Positions 24,431 to 36,700 of a stretch of DNA of 44,791 nt are shown piece by piece (positions within the stretch are counted from its first letter, which is position 1; each line of letters begins with the position of its first letter). Source of the DNA: a virus; IMG/VR virus record IMGVR_UViG_3300031722_000058, positions 1 to 44,791 of that record. One strand, 5' to 3'. A model generated the notes under the pieces. That model was not told the DNA's origin, made no database searches, and worked only from the letters and a program-made list of their open reading frames with translations. Made by a program: the position numbers and the translations under genes.

Positions 24431-24434
24431 TATT

Positions 24435-25418
24435 ATGGCTAAATTATTTAATCCCAAATTATCATTTACTCCACCATATACTACTATGGATAATGGACTA
24501 AATATGTTATTGAAAAAGAAAGTTGATCCACTTGTTCCTTTAATGAATGACGAACAACGTTTAGCATTGAGAACAGAACAAACTCCTAGTGCATTACCAT
24601 TACCAACTCCGGCACCGGTATCAGTAAGTTCAAAACCATTAGATGCATTATCAAATACAAGATATATTGATAATTCATCGGAAGTACTTGCAAATAATAC
24701 TACTAAACCTGTAGTCCCTGGCGATAAGAAAGGTATCTATGGACTATCTAAATGGGCTAACATAGCTACTGGTGTCAATACTGCTTTAAATATCGCTACA
24801 GACCTTATAGGAGTAAATAGAGCTAGTGATTATAAACCGGCATTTGTTCCTTATCAAGCACCTATTGAAGCAACACATGTATCTCTTATGGATGCAGAAC
24901 AAAAACAAGCAATGACTGATAGTATGAATAGTCAATTGAGTGGTGCTAGAGAAGCTAATCGTCGTTTTGGTTTAGTAGACCCATCACTTGCTACAAAAGG
25001 TATTTATGGTGCTAATCAAATATCATCAGAGATAAGTAAGATAAAGAATCAAGAAACACAAATCAATGCTCAAACAGATAATCAGACTGGTGCAATAAAT
25101 GCACAATCATTAGCACAACGTAATGCGGCCAATACATCTATTCAGAACGAGGCTGACAGGTTTAAATCGGGTGTGATAGGTCAAGGTATCAGTCAGATTA
25201 AAAATGACCTTACAAGTGGTTTAAAATCAATAATTGATAATGCTAGTATTAGTGCAGTAAAAAATCAATCTATAGAAGATGATACAGTAGCTTCATTAGA
25301 GAATCAATTAGCAACAGAAGATAATCCGGTAAGACGAAAAGTAATATATGATAATCTTACTAAAGCTAAGGCCAGTCAACAATCATTTTATAAACGAACT
25401 TGGGGAGGACGTAAATAA
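24435..25418 (+). CDS. Internal cargo / ejection protein candidate (327 aa)
   Basis: The N-terminus is Pro/Ala/Ser rich (SALPLPTPAPVSVSSKPL near residue 52) and disordered. A short hydrophobic helix near residue 108-125 (WANIATGVNTALNIATDLIG) is followed by long amphipathic Gln/Asn/Ala-rich helices with few aromatic residues. Composition resembles DNA-ejected internal proteins. It precedes another such gene with a one-base overlap (TAATG). No enzymatic motif is visible. In crAss-like phages proteins here are stored in the head and tail lumen, which is the reason for the call. Confidence 0.6.
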   Translation: MAKLFNPKLSFTPPYTTMDNGLNMLLKKKVDPLVPLMNDEQRLALRTEQTPSALPLPTPAPVSVSSKPLDALSNTRYIDNSSEVLANNTTKPVVPGDKKGIYGLSKWANIATGVNTALNIATDLIGVNRASDYKPAFVPYQAPIEATHVSLMDAEQKQAMTDSMNSQLSGAREANRRFGLVDPSLATKGIYGANQISSEISKIKNQETQINAQTDNQTGAINAQSLAQRNAANTSIQNEADRFKSGVIGQGISQIKNDLTSGLKSIIDNASISAVKNQSIEDDTVASLENQLATEDNPVRRKVIYDNLTKAKASQQSFYKRTWGGRK

Positions 25419-27685
25419 TGTCAATATGGGGAAACAATATTAATCCGGTTGGATATGCGGCACAGAATCAAATAGGTCCTGGCATATCTCTTGACCCACG
25501 TATCTTATTAGCTAATGAGGGTAATAAAGTCAGTAGAGCAAGAACTACTACTCCTAAAGCAGCAAGTGATGATAAGATGGAAGAACTATTACCTGGTCAT
25601 ACAAAAGCATTATATGATTATCGTAATCAAATTACTAATCGTATCAATATGCTTCCAAGTATTTATACTGAAAAGATAAAGAATGAATCTGATCCAGAAA
25701 AATTAAAACAATATGAAACTGCTTATGATGCTGAGTTGCAAGATTTGTTTCAAAAGAAATCACAATTTGGAGTTGCAGAACAACAAGCTAAGTTTGCTAA
25801 ATCTCAATGGGAAGGTTTAAATACTGAAATAAATAAAAAAGGTATTGGACAAGAAATAGCTGTTACTAATCCAAATTTAGGTAAGGCTCAAAGTGCTGAG
25901 GACTTCTTACAATTGGATAGACCATTTGCTTTAGACTTTAGTAAAACACCTAGTGGTCGTAATGCAGTAAAACTTCATAGTTACAATACTCTTCAAGAAC
26001 GTAACTCATGGGATGCTGGCATTACTCCTGATGGTACTGGTGGCATTGCTCCTAGTCATACCTTAGACCCATCATTAAAGATGATGAACTCACTTGATTT
26101 CAGTAAAGAGATTAAAGGTAGAATTGATGCTGCTTCAGCTAAACAAATGGCTTATGCCGGTAATAAAGATGATGGTTTAAGAAGTTGGGACTGGTCACGT
26201 TCAGATAACTATAATAATATGAAAAGTGCTGCTAGTAGTATGTGGCAAAACTTACCGGAAGATGCGCGTGCTTATGCTATGAGTTCAGCATTAAATGGTA
26301 CATTAATAGTTCCTACAGGTACCACATCAGTTGCTAAAGATGCAAAAGGTAAAACTATCACTAAGAATGATTATACTCGTGCTAGTGGTGAGCAAGTTGT
26401 TGCAAGTATTGAATTGCTTAAGCAACAAGCAAAACGAATACCTACATCAGATGTAGAAGCTCGTGATAAAAATTTAGCAGAACAAAAACGATTAGCTGAT
26501 GCTATTATGACAGAAGCACAACGTTATGTTTACGCTACTGCTGCAAATGATACTAAAGGATTACGTGATTTTAATTCTAGTAATAAATCTGGTATTTCCG
26601 AATTACTTAAACATGATGAAGCGGAAGATAAAAATGCTATTTCAGCAATTGATATTATCTATTCTAAACCTACTAATCCAACTACCGGTAGTTTCTTTAC
26701 TGAGAATCCTAAAGATGGTATGTTGAACTTTAATAACCCAACAGTTTATAGTAGTAAGATTACTGGTGATGAACGTAAGGTTCTTGAAAATTCATTATTC
26801 CCAGAATTAGGAGTACAAGGGAAAACAGAAAAGGTTACCAATCTTCCTATGGCTATGTTTAATGGTATTGCATTTAAACCGGATGTTGTATTTGGCGATG
26901 ATAAAAATGCGCAGATTATGGGTATCAATTCTGATTTGATAAAAACAATACGTTTTGATAAAACACCGAAAGACCAAGGAGGTTATTTGCTTTCACGTAT
27001 TCAAACAGATGCTAATGGTCAACCTATTGTTCAGAACTATGTAACTACTATGGTACGTGCTACTGGTGATACTAAGTTACCTTTTGCAGTAGATGGTAAA
27101 AATCCTGTTCTTACACCTATTTCTCAGTTAGCAAAGAATCCAAAAAATCATATAAAGAAAGTAAGTGATGCACCTGGTTTTGGTTTCGGATTTGGAGAAG
27201 ATATATATGAAGTACCATTACAAGCTGAGGGACCATCTACGGCAGCACAGGAAGGACGTAATGCTATCAATAAGTATAATATCAATAAACAGAAAGAAGC
27301 TATGGCAGAAGGTAATCTTATTGCCGGTGGAGAATCTGTTATGAATAATGCTCAACGTGAAACAAACTTAGCAAGAACACGTAATCTTCAAAACAAATAT
27401 TCTAAGAATGGATTTATTGATGACCAAGTAACTAATAAAGTTTATGTTGGTAAAACACCACAAGCAAGACTTGTTGATATACAAGCAAAAAATAATATTG
27501 ATTTCAAAAGTGATCCTCAAAGGTCATATATGAAAAGTTTGAATATTATCAATAATCTTGAAACATCCGGTAAACTTCAACCGGGAGAAAAAGAACAGTA
27601 TATCAATATGCTTGATAAACAAAAACAAGAACAATCAAATCCAAATGATAATTACAATTTTGGAAGTAGACAATCAATTCAATAA
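25418..27685 (+). CDS. Internal cargo protein candidate (755 aa)
   Basis: It begins MSIWGNNINPVGYAAQNQIG and is mostly Asn/Gln/Lys/Ala-rich helix with disordered joints. A helical region at about residues 50-160 and a mixed alpha/beta middle (about 430-600, with MAMFNGIAFKPDVVFGDD) are visible. No catalytic motif, membrane segment or Cys is evident. Order and composition place it with the ejected proteins that accompany the RNA polymerase. It is separated by 18 bp from the giant gene. The family is not recognised. Confidence 0.6.
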   Translation: MSIWGNNINPVGYAAQNQIGPGISLDPRILLANEGNKVSRARTTTPKAASDDKMEELLPGHTKALYDYRNQITNRINMLPSIYTEKIKNESDPEKLKQYETAYDAELQDLFQKKSQFGVAEQQAKFAKSQWEGLNTEINKKGIGQEIAVTNPNLGKAQSAEDFLQLDRPFALDFSKTPSGRNAVKLHSYNTLQERNSWDAGITPDGTGGIAPSHTLDPSLKMMNSLDFSKEIKGRIDAASAKQMAYAGNKDDGLRSWDWSRSDNYNNMKSAASSMWQNLPEDARAYAMSSALNGTLIVPTGTTSVAKDAKGKTITKNDYTRASGEQVVASIELLKQQAKRIPTSDVEARDKNLAEQKRLADAIMTEAQRYVYATAANDTKGLRDFNSSNKSGISELLKHDEAEDKNAISAIDIIYSKPTNPTTGSFFTENPKDGMLNFNNPTVYSSKITGDERKVLENSLFPELGVQGKTEKVTNLPMAMFNGIAFKPDVVFGDDKNAQIMGINSDLIKTIRFDKTPKDQGGYLLSRIQTDANGQPIVQNYVTTMVRATGDTKLPFAVDGKNPVLTPISQLAKNPKNHIKKVSDAPGFGFGFGEDIYEVPLQAEGPSTAAQEGRNAINKYNINKQKEAMAEGNLIAGGESVMNNAQRETNLARTRNLQNKYSKNGFIDDQVTNKVYVGKTPQARLVDIQAKNNIDFKSDPQRSYMKSLNIINNLETSGKLQPGEKEQYINMLDKQKQEQSNPNDNYNFGSRQSIQ

Positions 27686-27703
27686 TAAATACTCAATATA
27701 ATT

Positions 27704-30700
27704 ATGGCTAACCAAGAACAAGAACAAACACAACCAGTAGTACCAACACTTGAAGAAAAATATCAAGCACAGTCTAGTGATGCATTTGTAGATCAAGAAG
27801 GAAATTATCAAGGAACAGTTGATGTAGTTGGAGATGCTTTAAAGAATAAGCAATCCACTGCAGATATACTTACCTCTATGGCGCATTCTGAACAGCCTAT
27901 TTTCAACGATGTAAACTATTATGTAGACAAGTATTCAAAAGAAAAAAATCCTCTTGATACAGACGCTATACCAGCAAGTCAAATAGTAAAAACTTATAAT
28001 CAAGCAAAAATACAAAATGCTAAGAAAGTAAGTTTAAATAAACGTGGTGTTGATTTGGCCGCATTAAAATTTCAGAATGATGTACAATCACCGGAAGTAA
28101 GTGGTCGTTCAATGTCTGATAAGTATCTTGGCAATGTAAAAGACCTTACACCTTCTTATGCACCTTATCATGATATTTTTCGTAATGAAGATAATGAACG
28201 TGGTACCGGTGAAGAACGTGCTTCTGCTGCTCCATATATTTTAAAGAATGGTAAACGTATTCCTAACCCAGGTAAGGATGGAATGGATAAAATGTTTGGT
28301 GATGGTAAAGCAGTTGTAACAACTACTATTGACCCTACTAATGGACGTGAAGTATTTGATGTACTACCATCAGATGCTTTTGTTGCAGGAGATAGACAGT
28401 ATTCAACTAAGTGGGGTCCAAAAGAAACATTCGGTAGTTCTATTAAAGATTTCTTTGTAGGAGCTTACAGTGCTGCAACCGCCGGTACTATGAGTTCCTT
28501 TTCTTCTGTTGGTGCTCTTTTTAATAATGCAATGAATCATGATGAAACTTATCTTTATAAACAAGGTAATGAAGCCATTCAAAAGCATTATGATAAGGTA
28601 CGTGCTGCTAACCTAGCGCAAGGTAATACAAAAGCTGTAGAAGAACTTGATAAAGCATTTGAATCAGGAGATTATACCGCCATGAATCAAGCATTCAATT
28701 ATTCTTATAGTTCACTTCCATCCAATGTAGGTAATTCATTACGTAGAGAAGCACAACCATTGAATTGGGCGAAAGGTGACAAAGCACTACAAGATTATTT
28801 CAATGAATGGAAACAAGCAGAGTTTAAACAATCAGCATCAACAGAACAAGGAACTGGTGCTATTGATTGGATGGTACGTCAAGCTCCGACACTTGGTTAT
28901 CTTCTTCCTCAGATAGCTGTAGGTATGGCTTCGGGTGGTGCTATGTCTGCATTAGAAGGTACTGCAGCATTTGCTGGTAAAGGTATTGCAACAAAAGCTT
29001 TGCAGTATGGTACTGAGTTTCTAGTAAATGCTATTGGTACTTCACAGTCTTATAGTTCATTTCAACGTGTAGCTGATGAAAATGGTGTTAGTCCGGAAAC
29101 AACTGCTAAATTTGGATTCTTTGCTTTACCATTGACATACGTTACTGAACATTTTACAAATAAATGGATTGGTGAACAACTAGGACCAAACATTGCTGAA
29201 AAGGCTATGAGAGAAATCTATGCTCCAATGGCTCAAAAATTAGCTGCTAAAGAAGCTGCCGGTACACTTACTGACAAGACTATTAAAGAAGCTGTTTACG
29301 ATAGTTTCTCTAAAATATATAATAGCAAATTTATTAAAGGTATTGTTGACAATGAAAGCTATCTTGCTAATGTAGCTAAAGCAAATGTTAGTGAAGTCTT
29401 TCAAGAAAATTTTGAACAAGCATTATATAATACTGTTCAAATGCAAGTTGATAAAACTGCTCCAGCATATTCCGAAGTTGGTAATGGACAGATAGGTACT
29501 ACTGGTGTATTTGAAGGATTTTCAGATACTTCTTTAGGTACTATTTTCGCTACTACTTTAATGACTGCTATCACTGGTGCCGTTCCTCACGTAATCAAAA
29601 AGATTAAAGGCATTCCCGATAGTAAAACAGAAGTTCAACAAAAAGAACTTTTGAAATGGAAAGTACTAAAAGGGCAAGGTGATGAACTTATCAACATAGC
29701 CACTGATCATATTCAGAAACCTGATGGTGGTATGTGGGGAGTGAAAGATATCCTTATTAAAGATGCTACTATTGGAGAACAATTTGATCCTAATTTATTT
29801 GTAGTACCTAAAAGTCCATCCTTACAAAAATTGGGATATCAAGAGGGCCAACTAATCGACAACTTCGCTGAAATGAGGTATGTCGAATTTGTGCAATTAG
29901 TGGATTCATATAAAGAGTTGAATGAAAGTATGGGATTGAATGATGTTGACAGAAACATTCTTTCTCAGGCAGGCTTTGATAGTCAAATATCATTGAATAA
30001 ATCCGGACAAGCTTTCATAGATATGCGCGATAGTAAAGCTGCTATTGAATCATTCCAACCAAAAGAAGCGGGTGCTACTGCTACTGATGAACAGATTGCT
30101 CAACTTCAAAAAGAAAATGAAGAAGCTAAACAACCATTAGTAGATAAGTATAATAAAGCTCTTGCTGAATACGAGTATTATACTAAACGTGAAGAGGGAA
30201 CACAAAACTCTAAAGCGGCCAATGACTTGATGAAACGTAACATTACCGTTATGAAACAAGTTGAAATGGAAATGCAAGGTCTTACTAATTCAAAAGAGTT
30301 TACTCGTGAGATGAAGAACGATCCTAACTTTCAACGTCAATATACTGCTTCATGGGAGAATGTCATTAAGAAGAACTTTACATATGAAAACATTGAGAAC
30401 TTACGTCAACGTGTAGATGAAGCTGCACAAGCGCAACAGAGTACTGCTAGTGGCATTATTAGTGATATAGACAACCAAACTACTTACTCAACATTATCGT
30501 CTGATTTAGATACCTTACAACAACGAATAGGTAATACTCTTACCAAATCGTATGATGAGGCAGAACATAAATCACTTATTACTGATATTGCTGGATTATC
30601 TAATCGTTTAGCAAAAGAGTTATCTGTATTTAATGACCAAACCGGTAAGGTATTTGGTAGTGTAATGGATAATACTAAACTTGATGAGATAAAAAATAAA

Positions 30701-33700
30701 TGGGGTCAGTTATATGATTCATCAAAAGGACTTACTTCTAATATTGCTCAGCAAGCAGAAGGTAAGATTCTTACTCCGGCAAATGAAAAGGTTGATACAT
30801 ATACTAAACGTGTTGCAGAACTGGAACCATTTATTACTACTAAGCAATCTGAATATGATTCTCAACTAGAAGTTATCAATTCATTACCTGTAGAAGCTAC
30901 TAATGAACAACGTCAAGAACAGACTGATAAACTTACTTCTATTCAGAATGAATTAAATCATTACCAACAAGAATCACAACTTGCTGCAGAAGAAGTAGGC
31001 AAAGCTGAACGTACTATTGAAAGTTTTGATGATGAACAGTTCTCTCATGATAATCAATTGAATGCTGTTGCACGTGCATTAGGACTTGAAAACGTAAACA
31101 ATCAATACTCTTCATTTAGTGGTAAAGGTAAATTACCATTTATGCGTATTGATGGACAAACATTAGAACATGCTAATGAAACTCCCGAAGAATTTAATAA
31201 ACGTATTGAACTAATGCGTGAACAGAATACTCCTAATGGTAAAACATTTTTGAGTAATTACTTCACTGAATTACAAGATACAATGAAAGAAGCTGAAACA
31301 TGGATTGATTCAGTTCTTACTGACCAGGGAGAAACTTATAAAAAAGAATATCCGGATGGTAAATTCTATGGTACTAATGGTTCTGAGATTATTCGTCAAG
31401 AGATTACTCGGATAAAAGAGAATGAACACTTCCTTTATACATTTAAGACGTCTGAACGTATCGCTAATGAAAAGAAAGTAAATGATCATCAGTCATTACA
31501 AGAAAAAGAATTTGTCTCTGAATTAGCAAGTAAGAATGCTAATGGTGATAATGAGTACGAACTTCAATTACGCGATGCATTACGTATGGCCGATGAACTA
31601 GCAAGTAAGATTGATGGTGCTGACTTAGCTAATCAAATGTTACGTTTGCATAGTCGTGTTATTATTCATGAGAATACATTCAAGAGTGTTCAGTTATTTA
31701 CTACTCTAGGATTAAGACGTTCTGATGGTACACAAATAATCAGTCAGAACTTGATTGAAGAACTAAATGCTATTGGAGAACTTGATCCATCTATTCTTGA
31801 TACTAAAGGACAACTTACCGAATCACAACTTACTCAGTTATCAAAAAGAGAGAATATAGTAAACAATATCCTTTCTGAAATGAATGTAGAATACAATAAA
31901 GAAAATTCTGAATTATTTTCTAAAGATAATCAAGACTTATTGTTTGAGATATTCCGTGAGTTTTATGTTACTAATGATTCTATTGGAGAAGATGGGAAAG
32001 TACTTAATTCAGAAGGAACTTTATTACATGCCGATGATTCAGCTTCACACATTGGAGAGAATGGTTCATTGACTAATTCTACTCGTGAACTACATGCACG
32101 TAATCCATTATTCACTATGCAAAGTATTGGTGGTGTTACTAAGCGTAAATACAATTTTTCAAGTTCAAATGCAAATGATATTACCCGACTACGTGAACAC
32201 TTGAATACGCTTATCTGGATAGGTAGTAAATACAGTATGAACGATATGTTCAAGATACGAAAAATGATATTTACTAATGAGTCAAATACACCATTAGAAA
32301 CGGGAGAACAAGAAGCTGCAATCAATTCAATAGTTGGACTTTTAAGCAATAAAACGCTTACAAGTCCTTTGTCGTTATTTGCAAATTACTTTTTACCTAT
32401 GCATTCAATAGCTACTGAGAAGGGTGGCCATCACTTCATAGAAAGCTATCTAAGCAATGCATTGACTATTGGTGGAGATTATGGTACTGGAAAGACTCAG
32501 TTCACTGTAGGAAGAGCATTTAGAATACTTCGCGGACTTGATGGATATAGTACTGATAAGAAATCATCAGTAGGTAAACTAACAGTAGTAAGTATTACGG
32601 AAGAACTTTCTAAGGTACATAAACAATCTTTTGGTGCTGAAAATCCAACAGTAATATCATATACTGATTTTATCAAAGGAATGAAGAGTATGAATACTAC
32701 AGAAGGAAATACTTATGTTATTGATGAAGCATCACTTGTTTCTGAAAATGAAATGAAAGCTATCAAAGAACATTTTGTAAATACAAAAGCCAAATTAGTA
32801 TTCATGGGTGATGTATTCCAAATGCGTGATGCAGGTTCTGTAGGTCATTATCCTTTGATGATGTTGCAGACAATGACTACGCACATGCTTACTGAACAAT
32901 TTAGTGCTACTTCTCCATTACTTCGTCAACTTGCAGAAGCATGTCGCCCGGCTATTGGTGCCATTGGTAGAATAGTAAAGTTTGATAAGGTGACAGAAGA
33001 TATAAGTGGTAAGACTAAATTAGGAGCGCGTTTCTTTGCATCACACATGGATGTATGGAACTCGTTCATAGATGGTCTTGCTACCAATCCGGATAGAGCA
33101 GCTATTTTCTTAGATCAGGATGCACTGGATGCGTTTACTAAAGACAATGATACACTTAAAAAACAAATAGAAGCAAATAAGGATAAAATCTATTTTGCTT
33201 TACGTCGCGGTGTCAATGATAATAAACTACTGCAAGGATTACGTCAGAAAGAAATCTATGCTGTATTCAGACAGTCTGATAGTAGTCAGATAGCAAAACC
33301 TATTACTACAAGTTTAATGGCCTCAGCACTTTATACTGCTATTGGTCGTTCTAGCTCTTGGTATGGTATGGTTGGTGATACTTCTTTGAATGTTGACCGT
33401 TCTCTTGCTGCATCTACTGGTTTACCGGAAGAAGCATTGAATGCTATTCAGCTACAACAAAAGGAAAAATTCAGAGCTATTGAAACATTGCGTTTACAGG
33501 GTTTAAATACTGATATGAATAGTATGAGTATGGAAGCACAGAAAGTGGCAACAGCACCTATTGCTAACCCTACAGTGACCACTCCAAACCCTAGTAATAA
33601 TAATCAGAATCAAACTTCGGGTAAAGAGGTAGGATTAAAGATTAATTACTTTAATGCTGATGGTGATTTAATAGATACTGCAACAGTAGATGCTGATTGG

Positions 33701-36700
33701 GAAATAAAGAAAGTTGGTAATCGTGATGTCCTTTCTATTAATTGGAATGGTCAAACAAAATTCAATAATACTATTGATCCAAATATTTCAATTAAAGATA
33801 ATCTTATCAAACATATTACGGGTTTTGAAAGTATTCTTCGTACAAGTCAATCAACAGAGAATCCTATTACATTAGTAGAAGAAAATTCTGTTGAAGATTA
33901 TGAACATAAAGGAACTGCATTAAAGGTTGGTGAAAGTTATTATGACAATAATGAAAAAGACATATTTCAATTATTATCTATCAATGAATCTGTATTCTCT
34001 GATGGCTCTACTCAGTATGAGATAACCGGTATATACCCTGACGAAAATCAAACAGTATCAACAGTACTTTCAGATAACGAAGATTTCTCGGTACCTACTG
34101 CAATCATTGAAGAAGTGAAACCAGTTGTTCCAAATGAAGTAAGTCAGTTATCGCGTGAACGCTTCTTGAACAACTCTACTGCTATATTCGATAAGAACAA
34201 AAACAAGTCACATATTTTCTGGGCTACCAGTGCTACTTTAGTTGGTGCTAGCGATAGTTTAAGTCAAGAGAATGGTAAGTTACGTCGTGCAATAAATGAC
34301 GCCTTTATATCGAACCTATCACAGTATAAACATTTGTTTCAATTAAAAGCTGAGAAACAAAATACTACCGGATGGGATAAGGATAATAAGACTGCAAAGT
34401 ACGATATGATTGTTCTTTCTTTTGATCCAACTAACAAAGGATTGGTAGGAGAACAGTTACAAGCCATTCAAGATATCTTTATGGGAACTATTGCTGAGGA
34501 TTATGTAAATGCCATTATTAAAAAGCATTCAGTAAATCCTAATGGTACATCTATAAAAGCAATGGATATACCAGTATATTCTATCATCAATGACATATTT
34601 ACTACTCCGGGATTAAATGGTGGTAAGTTTTCCAATGCTATTGGTTCTATGACTCTACCATCAGTTATTAGTATTGATGGAAGTGGTAAGATTTCTTATA
34701 CTTCATTTGATGTAAAGGAAACTGAACTTGAAAAACAGAAAACTGAGAAACAACGACTAGTAGATGCATGGAATGCTGTTATCAATAATCCTATTTTCGC
34801 ACCGGTTCAATCTGAATTGATTAAACAACGTGATATGAACATGTCTATCTATGATACTCATGCAAGTATTACTGATAAGGTAAATGTTGATTTTCATGAT
34901 ATGGGTATTCGTAAAGTAGAGTATTCAAATAATGAAAGTGATTTGACAACGGTAACTGATTTGTTGAAAGACTTCCCTGGCGCACAAACTGATATAACTC
35001 CATTGTATATTGATGGCAGATTACGTTTAAATGTTCAATTAAATAGTAATGAAAGTATTCGTTTAGTAGTACAAATGCCTAAGTTTAGCCAGTCTATTAC
35101 TAGCAAGAATGAAACCATTAAACAGCGCGCAAATGCTTCTATGGATTCTATCATTGGACGTATTAAGGCAGAAGAGGACTTTATTTCACAAGAAATATTA
35201 TCATCTACTATTTTATCAGATGAACAAAAGTGGAAAGCCAAACAAACAGCATTCTCAAAAACTACTATTTATAAATTATTGCGCGCGAACCTTTCTACTT
35301 TAAAGAACTCTACTCAGGCAACTGATAAAGCAATCTTTGCATTTATTAAGATTCAGCAAAAAAGTAAAACATTCTTGGATATCAATCTTGATTCTTTCAA
35401 GACAGATAAAGATCGTAATAGTGGTTTTGATTCACAGTATAAAGAACTAAGTGATTTTCTTTCTAAGAAAGATAATCTTGCTATGTCCGGATTATATGAT
35501 TTCTTGACATTAAACAATGAAACTTATACTACTCATGTTAGTGGTAAAGAAACTATTGATATGCTTAATGTACAAGCTTTGGGCATAAACAATAAATCAT
35601 TCTATGTAGGTCTTGATAAAGTAGAACCAATAACTTCACCAACTCCACCAGTAAATAAACCGGGAAAGAAAAAACTTCCAAATATAGGACTTGAAGAAAC
35701 ACAATACTCTTCTCCTGATGTAGAACCTATACAACAGTCAATAGACCGTGTTGCTTTACGTTTAGGACAGTCTTATACTGAATCTGAACTATTCCTTACA
35801 CAAGAAGGAAAGATTCGTTTAAATGGTCTTACTGCAAGTGGTATGGTACAAGATAATACTATCATGACATTAGCAGCAGAGAATGGTATGATGCCACGTT
35901 CTACAGTTGACCATGAAGTATTACATGTTGTCTATCGTAACTTCATAAATACTGATGCTAAAGCAATGCTATTACAAGCGGCCCAGGTAATCAACAAGTA
36001 TGAACAAGGAACACCTATCAATGGTGATAAAGAACTTGAAGAATGGATTGCTCGTGATTATGCAAAACAAGAACGTGCGACTACTAAAGACAAGAATGTA
36101 AATATTGCTTTGCGTTTATACAATCAGTTCAAGAGTTTCTTGAAAGATATCGTTATGGGACTTCGCGGTGTATATGGTTCAAACAAACAGTTGAAGAACT
36201 TATACAATCAAATAAACAATGGCGAGTTTGCTAATAGGGTTCCAGAAATGAATACTGAAAAATCAGATATTGCTTTTGAAGAATATGAAAGTGATACTAC
36301 TTCTGAAGAAACAGTACAATCAACAAATGAAAGTTCTAGCAAACGATTACTTATTGCCAGTCAGATGGAAGAAGCATTAAAGAAAGAACTTTACAATACT
36401 GAATCATTAGTTATTGCTAAGTCCGGACTAAGAATGTCTATACTTCAAAACTCTATTTTCTCCAATACAAAAAACAGTAATATTAATTCATTATCGGAAA
36501 GTATTAATTCTATTATTGAAGAAGGAAAAGAATATCAAGAATTGTATGGTGAAACTATGGCCACTGTTATTACTCAAAATGAACAAGGAGAACTTGAAGA
36601 AAATGAAATGGCAGTAAAAGATATTGTTGAGAATGGAGAACCTTTGAATATTAAACTTTCTGATATCAATGGCCGGAATAGTATTGATGCATACAAAATC

